From Tetrahymena elliotti 4EA (lineage: Eukaryota > Ciliophora > Oligohymenophorea > Hymenostomatida > Tetrahymenidae), in NCBI GenBank assembly GCA_000231825.2, contig JH720297.1:2085506-2149505 (forward strand): a stretch of DNA of 64,000 nt, given 5' to 3'. The first letter of the stretch is position 1. Each line of letters begins with the position of its first letter. Made by a program: the position numbers and the translations under genes. Shown one piece after another: positions 35,992-47,806 of this stretch. The notes below the pieces were generated by a model. The model was not told the origin of the DNA and did no database searches. It saw only the letters and a list, made by a program, of their open reading frames with translations.

Positions 35992-38900
35992 TCATTTTTC
36001 GATCATATTATTCACAATTTCTTCAACTAGTTCTTCAAAAACAAGATCAGCTAACTCCATAACAACTTCTGCTTTTTCATCTTCATATAGTTGCCACTTG
36101 TATTCATTTTCGAAGATCTGTAATATTGAATAAAAAACTTAGATTAAATAGAAAACAAGAAATAAAATTACTTCTGTTAAAAGCATTTTTGAGAGTCTTT
36201 CTTCTCTAACTTAAGCTAGATATTCGTTTTGGGGAGTTAAGTTTTCTAAAAGTACACTCAAAGGAGGAGGATTACCTTTCTCATCTTCCAAAGGAATATA
36301 TTTTTATACTTCATCTTCATTGACCAAACCACATAAGTAAGAACCCCATTCCAAAACTCTTGTTTTAGATTTTTCTAAAATGAAAGCCAAATTCTTTGAA
36401 GTAGCTTTTCCTAAGATGAGATTCTTCTCAGATTTAGTCCAAGAGTAAGGTGGTCCACCCAAAGTGTAATAAGGTCTGAATATATTCAAAGCTTCATTAA
36501 AAGTATCAAAAATAGCTTTGTTATGGATATGCTCAAACTCCTTAATAATTTATTCTTTTTCAGTTTCACCATTTCCCTAAAATTAAATTAATTTTAAATG
36601 AAAAGCATTCAAAAATAACAATATTACAATAACATTCTGTTCAAATTCAATGAAGAGTTCTTCACTTAGAACAAAAGGTAGTGTATTATAATCATCATTA
36701 TTATTATTATTTCCTTCATCTGATTAAGAACTATCAACAAAAGAATCATATCCATGAATTAATTTTAAACGTTTTGAAGGTGCAAAACCAAAAGGAGTGT
36801 TCAAATTGTCTAAAAATTCATCCAAATATCTCTCTTTAATTTAATAATAATGTAAATTTATAAAAATATTGAAAAAGCAAAAATAATATTAATTACCTGT
36901 AACATAGGAAAAGAGTCTATCAATATAATCAGTTATAATTTTTAAGTTTGTTGGAATTCCAAAGCTATCACTCTTATCCTAAGCAAATAATTTCTATAGT
37001 TATTCTTATATTCTAGAATCTATTTAATTAAATGTTCTCCATCTATCTTACATTTCAGCAAGCATTTCATTACGTTCCTATTTGAAAAATAATTAATTTT
37101 AATCATCTATCTTTCTAAAATTTAAATATTTAATTCCTAAATTTGAAGAATGAAAATGAATTTTTATTCAAAAAATAATAATTTATTTCAATATCATTTT
37201 TGTATTTGAAGGTTAATTTTCATTTTTTTATTCTCATTTCTGTATCAAAAATATCAATAAAAGTCATTCAAAAAACATATCTCAATTTGAAAGGATTTTA
37301 ATTTATTATTTTTTTGAATGAAGTTTTGATTTTGTCAAATTTAGAAAATTTCTTAATGAATATAAATTTTTTTTACCATGAATTCTGCTGTGGGGGAATA
37401 GAATTGCTAGAAGGCTGCATTTTTTTCATTATCTTCATTAAATCTGAGTTCATCCAAATCATCTCCTTCACTGTTGGATTCTTTGAGAGAGCTAGTTGCA
37501 TCTCTGGGTGATTTTTTGGAAGGTGATCCTTTTCCTTAGTCTTCTGAGGATAGTTGATCTTCTTTTGGAGCTGCACCAACTGATAAGAACTAGTTGTGTT
37601 CTTTGGAAGTGTCTGAAAGAGGAGAGAAGGGGAAAGAAGCATCTTCAAATCTTGGTGATGTTTTTGAGCCTTTTCCACTTTGGCTTCCATCTTTTTTAGG
37701 GAAGACCATTTTTTCATTAATTAAACGATCGAAATTTTATTGTTAATGACCTATGGATTCATTAGAGCTGCTGAGAGTGGGAATCTTTAAATTTTAAGAC
37801 TCACCATTAGTATGATTATGGGAGGTCTCTATGTCATTATAATCAAGAACTAATTTAACACCTTTTCCTGGTAAAACTTCTTTTTGAGATGAAGGAGATT
37901 TTTTATGAGGGGTTTCTCCTTAAGATTCAGTTTATTTTAATTCAGTTGCAGGGGAAGCTTCCTTATAACGGATTTTTATATCTTTTTCAGTGATTCCTTC
38001 AACACTAACATATTCATCATCTTCATTATTGTTATCATCTTCTTCTTCTTCATTATCATCATTATCTCCATCAGCATATCTCTTATTTTATTTTTTAAAA
38101 AGTTAACTCTTTTTAGATTTCTTATCTTAGGCAGATTTAGATTCTTCATTTTCTCCTTCTCCTTTTTCTTTTACTTCAAATTTATCAATAATTTTTATGT
38201 TATTCTTGCTGGTTGGTGTAGCAACATCCTTCAAGAAACACTTTAACGCTTAAGAACTAGAAAGATTATCACTCTAATTATCTGAGTCTGATCTATTCGA
38301 AGTGCCTTCCTATTCGAATTTCCTTCTGAAAAGATACTCTTCTTCAGAAGCAAAGCTGCTTCTTGAGTCAAATTTAGTAGGATTGCTTTTAAATCTTTAA
38401 GCTAATTGCATATCTCTTTGTGTTTTTTTGATACTTTCCATAGCCTTAAGTAATCCTCTCTTAAAAGCCTTACGAGTCTTGTGAATTTCCTCCTTCTCCT
38501 TCTTAACCCAAGTTTCTAACTCAATTTTCTTGCTATCATATGTTCTAGGTGATACGTGATTCTCACTCAGCATCTAATTCATGGCATGCATCTATTTTTA
38601 ATATATAATTTTATTTCATTTACATGAAAATATTTGTTTTCTAATTTTCTTAAAAATTAATTACCTATGATTTGTGTCTCATCTCTAATGCTTGTTCTCT
38701 AAGCTTTAATATTTCATCAATATTATCTTCATTCATAATTTATTTTAATTTCTTTTCTGTAAACTCTTTAAACGAATCTTTATCGAAAATAGAACTACTG
38801 CTGATGTTGTTAATTTTCTCATAGTTATTATTAGAATGAGGGTGTTCTTATGATGATTCAAAATACATATTTATCATTTCTTACTAGAGCTCTTTATTGA

Positions 38901-41900
38901 TGTTTCTTGAAGATTTTTTAGCCTAAATTTATTCCTATTACAAAAGAGCATACTTATAAAGCTGATTTAATTCTTCTTATTTAGGTGAAACTGCCTCTAA
39001 ACTTCTTGTCTCATCACTTGCACTTCTCAATCCAAATCTTTAATCCTTGGGAGAGTGGAATTGCTTTTAAATAAATATTTAGTTTTAATTAAAAATAGTT
39101 AGATTTATTAATTTCTTTACTTTAGATCTTCTCATTTAGTTAAATGATCTTTCAGATTAAGCTTCAGAGTTAAAAGAGTGAGATTTCTCTCTTTTAGCTG
39201 AATTACTTTTTGATCCAGCTGATGGCCTATCCACACTCTTAACAATATTTAAAGGAGTTCTTGTTTGGTAATCATCAGCAGCACTAAAAATAATTCATTA
39301 TTAATAAATTAGATAAATGAATAAATAATATTTTACTTGATATTGAAATTATTGTTTGAGTCAGGCGTGTCCATTAATTAGTTTTTAGTTTAATCTTGAT
39401 TCTTATTATTTTCATAAACACCTTTATTATCAGTTTTCTTTTAGTTTTCAGCAATCTTTTGATTTTATTTATTTTCCTCTTCTTCAATTACTTAGATATC
39501 TATTTATAGTTAGTTGCTATTCTTTAAGTTTTTCTTTGTTTACTCTTACTAAACATTTTATGTCCCTTACTATTATTGTTATTGCTACTGTTATTGTTGT
39601 TATTGCTATTACTGCTATTGTTATTGTTATTATTACTGTTATTGTTATTGTTATTGTTAGAGTTATTGTATTTATTATTGTTGTTATTATTATAGTAATT
39701 ATTGCTATTATTGCATTTATAATTATTGCTATTATATATCTTATTAAAATTATTATTCAGCTTAAGCTTCTTCATGTGAATGAGTGTCATCTTCATGTTA
39801 TTCATGATAATTTATGTCCTTTTCTTTTGAAAAATACATTACAGAAAAAAGTTTACAAATATTAATAATAAAATAAAAAAAAAGTTAATAAGGTAAAGTT
39901 TAAAAACAAATAAAGTACATTCCATAGGGTCATATTATGGTTGAGGGAAGTTTCTAAATACAGCTTCAATTTATTCTATAGAGAAGTTTTGACTATCGTC
40001 TTCATTATCATCAATGCAGAGTAATAATCTGTCTCTATTGAGAGGAGTAAGTTCTTGAAGAATTTAAATAATTAGATCCCTTTAATTAGGAGCACTAGAA
40101 GAAGTTAAAGCATTAATTTTCTATTAAACTGTATTCCAATTCTCTAAATCTTCTTCAGACATTACATTCATTAAATATTCAAACTATTATTATGCTTAAT
40201 ATTAATCAAATTCTTCTTAATCCATATGCTCATAATCTTCTTCAGTATTTATTGGTAAGCTATGTGCTTTCTTTTCAGATCTTTCAGATTTACTTTGATT
40301 CAAGTGTTTACCACCTTTAATTAAAATTATAAAATTAATTCATCTCATAAATAAGCTTTAATCAATAAAATATTTATAATTTTTTATCTAAATCATCAAT
40401 TATTTTCATATTTTCTTTAATATCAACAAATAATTTATTTGAATAAATTTAATTGAATACCTGATTCACTGTGGTCTTGATTCTGAAGTTAGGTTTGAGA
40501 ATTTAAAATAGTGTCTATTTTTTGGAATTAAGCTTCATCATTGCTTATGACTGAGCTTTTTATAGTTGAAATGTGAACAAACTTTTCATTGTTTTCTTGA
40601 TCACCTTGGAAGTCAAATTATTCTTCATCTTCGACTAAATTTTCATGTTAAAGGAGATCTTCTTTTTCTTGTTTCATAAGCCATTCTTTATTTAAAGGGT
40701 CTTCTTTTAGCTTTGAAGACTCTAAGCTGGTAGCTTTGATTTTTTATCTTCCAGATTGGGGAGAATGTTATGATTAATCTGGCTAGCTATTCATTTGATT
40801 TTATAATTCTTGTTGCTATTATTAATATTGCATCATCATCATATACTTATTATATTCTTCTTCATTGACTTCTTCAACTTATTCATCATTTTCCTACTCA
40901 CCTTCACCCATTTAATTAGGATCACGGAAATTACCATTTTCATCGACTTCACCATTTTCTAAAATTTCCAAGTAGTAAGTTAGAATTTTACGAGTGAAGA
41001 AACCTCTCCATATTTTTTAGATGTAAGTGGCTGCATTGTTAAAGATTTCAGTTGCAAGAAGTTCTAGCTGTTATTCATCCATATCTTACTCTTCAAAATC
41101 TTGGTTTTGTTCATCTTCATACATTTATTATTGTTATTGTTTTTGTTATTACTATTGAATTATTTAATCATGTTATTCTAATTCTTCATCTGCAACATTG
41201 AAACTCAATTCTGTTTGCTAATTATTAAGAGTAAAAATGTTATCATTTTGATTCTCATTTTCATTAACTTTCAAGCTGTCATAATCTTTCTTAGTATCAT
41301 CCTTTTATTATTGTTAAATCAATGAAGAATCTTATTGTTAGAATTATTAAAGATTTTATTGTTAAAAGACACCTTACTATTAATATTACTAACTCTAAGA
41401 ATCTTATTTCAATCCATCAGATAATCTTTTTTATTGAGGATTTGGCTATTAATAACTATCTTCTTACTCAAATTGCTTATGTTACATTTCAAGTTACTTA
41501 TAAAAGGCTTCGTTTGATTACAATAAATTATTTTCAAGCATTTAATCTGGTTTGATATCACTATCCTTAATAATAACAGATCCACTTGATTATTCTTATT
41601 GATTGATTTATTTGCCAGTCATAGACTCAGTGAATCCTTTTTAAGGAGAGTCAACATATTAATCAATAATATTATCATTTCTAATTTAAGTTAATCTGCT
41701 ATTTTCAGCTAATTTTTATAAATTCAAAGATTAATTTATTAAGATTTGAAAGGCTATTTAATAATTACTTTAATTTAATTCTGTTTAATTATTTCCAAAA
41801 GGATCCATCATCTATTCCATCGCTTAATTATAAGGATGGTTAGCCCCACTATTTGCTGATTAATCAAATTAAAATTGCATATGAGGTTGATGGACTTGAT

Positions 41901-44900
41901 GCAAGTGATTATTCTCATATTCCTTTCTAGATGATTCAAAATCCTCACTTTCAATTTTCTCTTCAATTTCACCATTCATTAATTATTGCTTATTTGTTTC
42001 TAATAAAAATGTGTTAAATCCATCCATGAATTTTAAAAAATTTAAAATAAATTACTTGTCAAATTATTGTTTGTTGTAGAATCATTCTTGCTTGTATTTA
42101 ATTTTATTTAATTGTATCTCTTAGCTAAATCGTCATATTTCTATTTCAGAATTACTTTTGAAGATTATGTCATATCTGATCCATTAATTTCATTAACAGT
42201 ATGAATGTCACTCTCTTGCTATTAGCTTAATTTTAGTTTCTTCTTTTTTCCACTACTGTCCTAAGTCTTCTTTTGTTTCTTCTTTCCAGATTTTGAAGGA
42301 GTTTTCTTCTTCTTATTCTATTTATTAAATTTTTTATTTAATATTCATTAAAATATTTTCTTTTTAAATTATTATTATTATTATTATTATTCATTTTCCA
42401 TGTTAATTTTTTTTAATTTTTAAATTGTGAGTAACTATAGTTTTTTATTTTTATGAATTTTATATGTGAATTATTAGTTAAGAATTTTATCATTTATAAC
42501 AAGGAAATTAAAGGAGACATTATTAATGCCAATTATAATCAATTGAAGTTTAGAGTTAAAAATATTTTTACAAGACTAAGCTCACTAAAATTATGAGTTT
42601 AAAGTTTTGGATGAAAATAGAGTTTAATATAATAAAATGTTGAGTAATTAATTAAAATAAAGCTATTACCAAGATTTTGGAAGCTGTTGCTGATGGTTAC
42701 GTGTTGAGGTTCTTTTATGAAGAAGCACCTGTTCTATAGAAAGAAGGGTATTTTTGGTTATTTTATGATTAAGAGAACTGTTGAGGAGAATTGAAGTAGT
42801 TATCATCATGACCTGTGATGAGCTACTTGAATTCTTCATAAAGAGCACTGAAGTCATTTTCTTCTGGTGTTGATTAGTCTTAATAGGTATATGGATTTTA
42901 TTAAGACATTTATGTGGAATATTACTAGGCAAATAAAGCTTATTAAATTGGATTATTAATGTATTGATGAGGAATATATAGATTTTTGTTGAAATTGTTA
43001 TAAATTGATTATTCTTCAGTTTTGAGTTATCTTGATCTTGCATGTGAATCTTATTCATTATTGTGGGTATTAAATTCAGTTTTTAGTTAATATTACTAAA
43101 ATTCTTAAGTCTTTGTTGTAGGAGACTAGAAATTAGAACTCATTTGAAGATTCTTAGAGCTTGATTATCTATTAAGGCTTTATTAATGCTAATTCATTAA
43201 AGAATTTTGTTACAACTAGAGTTAGAGTTGATTTTATTAATTTTTATGTTTTGATTGACTTGATCTCTTTGCTTTATTCAATCTCTTAAATATATTTTTT
43301 ATGCTTTTTTATAGATTGAGTTTCATTTCTTCTTTGTGTTGCTCTTCAATCAATTTTTTCTATTTTTTAAGATACTCTTCTTTCTCTATCCTCTATTTTT
43401 TTATTTCCATATAGTTATGAACCTCTTCTTTCTTTAGTTCCATCTACTCTCTTCTTTACACTAATTTAAAACAAAATGCATTCATCTCCTCATTATTTCT
43501 CAAAAAAATTAATTACTTTATAAATACTATTAGTACAATGAAAAATCTTCCTCCTATTAGCTTTCCTTCATTTTCTTTTGATTTACTAATTATTTTATTT
43601 AATTAGAATAAAAAATCAGTAAAACCAATTAAACAAATTTAATTGAATCAAATAATAAAAAATCTTGAAGGAAAATTGAAAACAAAGTTTAAATTCAATA
43701 AAATGGTTAAATTGAATATATTTTAATTACTTTGAACAAGTCTTTAAACTTCATCTTCAGTTAAATTATCTAAACCTATTTGTTTTCTTCTTAAGGAATC
43801 ATCATACCTTTTTGATGAGATTAATAGATTTGTTAAAAATGAAATAATTAAAATATAAAAATTACTTATTATTATTATTGTCAGATTAACTGTTTAAATC
43901 TTAATTTCTGTATTGAATAAGGACTTAGATTGCATAATTACGAAGCTTTTCTTGATTAATTCCCCATGGAAGTCTTCTACTGAGGTCATTTGAACTCATT
44001 TTATTTCTTGAGAATCTGGAAGCATTTGTTTATCTGATATTTTGATTCTTTTGTAAAAGCTGGATTTATTTTTCCTTTTTAAGCTCTTCTTACATTTTTT
44101 TCTCTACCATTTTTCTTTATTTTTCTTGCAAAGCTTTTTTAATGTTTTCTTCGACTAATTAGTTAATTTTATCTAATTTTTCTTTATTCTTTTCTTCTTG
44201 AATCACACTGTTTTATTCTTTAAAAGCTTCAGAATCTCTCCTTTTTGAAAGCTAACTATTTGTATTCCTCTTTTTTAAATTAGAAGATGATCCATTTCCA
44301 GCTGTTGATGAAAGTTATTTAGGCTTTTATTGTTTAGGTGAATCTATAGGAGAATGGCTACTTCTTTTTGTATTCTTAGAAGACTATCCGTTCTTTTGAC
44401 TATTTTAAGCTTAGTTTAACTTTTATGAAGACTGTTGAGTATTTTATGCTTAGTTGATACCATTTTATTAAAGACTAGCAGATTCTTACTATTAATATTA
44501 AACATATCCTTATTAACTTTATTCTAATTAATTCTTTTTCAGAGTTCCATTTTAATCTTATGAAAGTGAGTTATAATTTCCTTATTTAGCTTTCTTTTTT
44601 GTTTAACTTTTCTTATGATTTGGTGAATGAGAATTATCTGTGCTTTTCTTCCTGATTGCATTCAGCTAATATTCATTCTAGTCAGATTAATTCTTATCTT
44701 CTCTCTTTTTATTTTCATCACTATTTTTGAAAAATTAAAATTTATTAAAAATATTAAAGAAATTAGAAAAAATCATTTTTTTATAATAAAAATATTCAAA
44801 TTTTCTTATTTTCACTTTATTTCATAAATAAAAATAGCTTAAAAATCCTATAAAACCATAGAAATTGTATTTTTCTCTTTGAATTAAAACATTAGTCTAA

Positions 44901-46652
44901 ATAAATATGTAAAATCTACTAACATGATCTAATGATTTTGCTTTTTTTTTTGAGACGACAATGGTTAATCAATAAAATACCTTTTTTGATTCTATTCTAT
45001 TTATTATTTTTCATAAAATAAGTAACTTTTACTTAATTTTTTTGCTGGCTTTGAATATAGCTTGAAAACCTATTATCTAATTCTTTATTTCTCTGTAGTT
45101 TTTCAATAATATTTATTGTAAGTACTTTTATTTATCTTTTGAACATAATAAAATTGGTTTGAATAAACTTAATTTTAATAAATTATTTTTCTTTTCAATG
45201 ATCTGAATTCATTTAAAAATCTATTAAACTCAAATGATTTCATTTTGATAGTTTTACATTTATTTAATAATAAAATATTTCCTATTTAATGCTTTAGCCT
45301 TGTTAATTTATGTAAGAGGATATGGTTTAATTTTTAAATAGATTGAATGAAGAGTTAAAATAAGATATATTTTATATTAAAAATAGATAAGTGATTGATT
45401 CGGCCCAATAATTTTTAAATAATATCTAATATAATTTTCAAAAATTTGATGATATCTATCTATCAATCAATCTTAATTTTGAGATAATAAATGATCCTTT
45501 TTTGTTTGGTTTATAAATTTACAAAATGAAATAAATTACTTCATTGATTTTTTGGTGATAATAATTTTCTTTTTTGAGCTCTTTTTACTGTGAGAAAGAG
45601 TTTGAGAATGAGGGTGATGCAAAGGATGTTACTTGGGAGTGTTTTATATTTAATTTGCATTTTTTAAATTCTGACTATTTGAAGCTGAAAGAGGCTTTTA
45701 TTAACTCACTTATAGAGAGGATGTTTAAAGATGCCCATTTTTCTATTTGTTTGAAGTAGGACTAGCATATTCTTTTAAATTGTTAGAATTTATGTTGTTT
45801 TCATTTGTCCTTAAATGCGTCTAACTATTTTGTTAAGTTTGACTCTAATACAAAGACCCCTAATTATGATATTATTGCTGCTATTAATTTTTATTGGTAA
45901 CTGTTGTTTAGTAAGCTGATTCAAACTATTATGTATTCATTCTAGACTTTCTAATTGTACTTTAAGGTGCGCTATCTACTATATAAATTTTTTGTGAAAA
46001 TGATTCAAATTGGCTGCCTTCTTCCAAAGGATTTGTTGTCATTTAATTTTTCACTGATCCAGCATAATATTTGTTCAAATTCTAGCGGTTTATTCTCTTT
46101 TCTGCAGTTTCTACAACAAGTGGAAATTTCTCTAAATATTTTTAAAAAAAATAAAATGAATTTAATCAACATTGCCCAACCAAAATCTAAATGAAATGCT
46201 TTTTATTAATTTCTTTTTAGGGAAATACTTGTTTCATATTTATTTTAAAAAACACGTAAACAAAAAAATAAAAAAACAAAGTAGATTATTTACTGATGTT
46301 AGTAGAGCGTCTGCTATCAATGACGTTGTCATTCATATTATAATCTATTCTACGTCCTATAATGCTGTTGCTGTTTTCTATCTTTTTACTATCTGCATTT
46401 GAGCTTGTCTTCAATCTATTTTTATTCAAAAATTGATTTTTTTGCTGTCATTTTAAATACCTTCTTCTTTGGTTTATATGTGATTCGGAGTTAAGATTTT
46501 TAAAAACCACAAAGCATTTTCAAAATTTAAAATGCGGACTTGGTGATAAAAGGCTAAAAGAGCATTTTGAAATAGGATTTGAAAACTGAATGAAAAAGTT
46601 ATTACCTTGGTGATTCGGTTGGTCTTGCTGCACTAAAATAAGAAGACAACAT
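35992..46652 (-). CDS. Giant Q-rich IQ-motif scaffold, CEP350-like (2,649 aa)
   Basis: Eighteen exons keep phase throughout: 46652-46606, 46415-46294, 46131-45540, 44720-43866, 43807-43731, 43585-43537, 43498-42670, 42317-42056, 41999-40461, 40314-39919, 39823-39337, 39283-39121, 39063-38665, 38591-37377, 37077-36897, 36833-36628, 36576-36172 and 36117-35992 (TGA). The protein is mostly disordered and Q/N/S-rich, with coiled-coil patches (RREQMELKKEEVHNYMEIKK), an IQ calmodulin-binding motif AATYIQKIWRGFFTRK near 41010, a long poly-Q tract, then ILKLREQALEMRHKSQ and a folded C-terminus (FRPYYTLGGPPYSW ... ELADLVFEELVEEI). These last parts recall CEP350/CAP350 and DUF4378 proteins of centrosomes; this is a tentative match. 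The 819-nt intron at 44721-45539 is the weakest link: two genes are possible there. Confidence 0.75.
39567..39735 (-). repeat. Poly-glutamine tract coded by CAA, CAG, TAA and TAG
   Basis: Within the giant scaffold gene, the minus strand in the spliced frame reads almost pure glutamine using all four Q codons of this genetic code. Other frames read as poly-Asn/Ser or, on the plus strand, poly-Ile/Val. Both are shadows of the trinucleotide repeat. Confidence 0.85.
42368..42391. repeat. (ATT)n microsatellite in an intron
   Basis: Eight ATT units lie in the intron at 42318-42669 of the giant scaffold gene. On the minus strand they follow an ATG (MENEQQQ) that runs into TGA, so this is not coding. 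Confidence 0.7.
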
Positions 46653-47806
46653 TTAACTCTAGGTACTTCCTCCTGTGTTCATTAAAATACCTAACTACTC
46701 CTTTTTTTGATAATTTGATGCTAAATTAGAGTGAAAAACAATAAAGAAGGATTGAATAAATTAATTAAATTATTTATTTATATTTTAATTAATTATGACA
46801 GATACTTTATTTTCTTATTTATTATTTATAGTATAACATTCATATTCCTTTATTATTTCAATGATACATTTTCTTTTTATTCACATTCATTATTGATTCA
46901 TTTACTAATAAGCAGTCTAAAAATCATATTTATCCAAATATTCCAAATATGCAATCAATCAATCTAATTACATTTTCTCACAATTTTCTTTTTCAAAAAT
47001 TATAGTAAATCTTTTCGTTTTAACTTTCAAAAATTGCAATGATTAAAAAAAAAAAACAAACTAATATTTTTATTTTCTATGAATTTTATGTCTAAATAGA
47101 TCTCTTTATCCATTTATTACTGGAAACAACTCAATACCTAATATTATTTAAAATAACAAAAAATATAAATCAATCATTCTTCATTTATTTTGTCATTTTC
47201 TTCCTTAATTTAAAATAAATAAAATTTATTTTTCTTTTTGGAAATTATTCTATTACAAATTATCATGTTTGATTCAATTTTATCAACGTCTCTATTTAAT
47301 ATCTAAATAAATGATTTTAATTTACACTCTCTCCAAATATTTTTAAACATTTAATTAAACAAAATTTATTATATCTGAAAAAAGACTTAGAATTTTATAG
47401 AATTATTGAGCTAAATTTATTTAAATTCTTGTAATTAAAACTTATTTCTAATTTATTCATTGATTATTTCATCTTAAGACTTACAAAATTAATTAATATT
47501 AACTTTTACATTAAAAAAATAAATTAACTAAATATCTTTTTATCAAATGGAAGATTTAAAATAAATAAAATGAGATATATTATTTGTATATTTAACAATA
47601 GTATTCTATATTTTTGGATTGATCAGCTTATGGTGATCAACTAAGCCGATAAAAAAAGAAAAAAGTTTTTGAAATGATTAAAAATATAAAAATAACATGC
47701 AGAAAATAAAAATTATAAAATTAATATAAAAAATATTTACAAAATTTGTTTCAAAATAATTTAATTAAATTGCTTTTTTTTGTTAATTTTTAAGATCATT
47801 GAATCA
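46653..47806. promoter_or_regulatory. Intergenic region upstream of the giant scaffold gene
   Basis: About 1.15 kb between two minus-strand genes; expected promoter and leader of the giant scaffold and 3' end of striatin. Near 47615-47645 a compact pair of inverted and direct motifs (TGATCA twice; GCTTA/TAAGC) is the only visible structure. The plus-strand frame at 46731-46967 is hydrophobic AT-noise. Confidence 0.4.

Noticed and set aside
39524..39805. Poly-asparagine protein on the minus strand
   Set aside because: It is the wrong frame of the trinucleotide repeat. The spliced frame is poly-Gln, and the poly-Asn frame has no TGA stop and no exon support.
39337..39839. Separate gene starting at ATG 39839 (MYFSKEKDINYHEQ)
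   Set aside because: The exon upstream has no TGA before this point. An intron from 39918 to 39824 joins both parts in phase, so this ATG is probably intronic.
41322..41555. Plus-strand hydrophobic ORF
   Set aside because: It is antisense to a continuous Q-rich exon of the giant scaffold gene.
45310..46194. Apparent plus-strand gene (YCEKEFENEGDAKDVTWECF...)
   Set aside because: It contains an in-frame TGA, and for most of its length (45540-46131) the opposite strand carries a phase-consistent Q/N/S-rich exon of the giant scaffold gene. It is a shadow.
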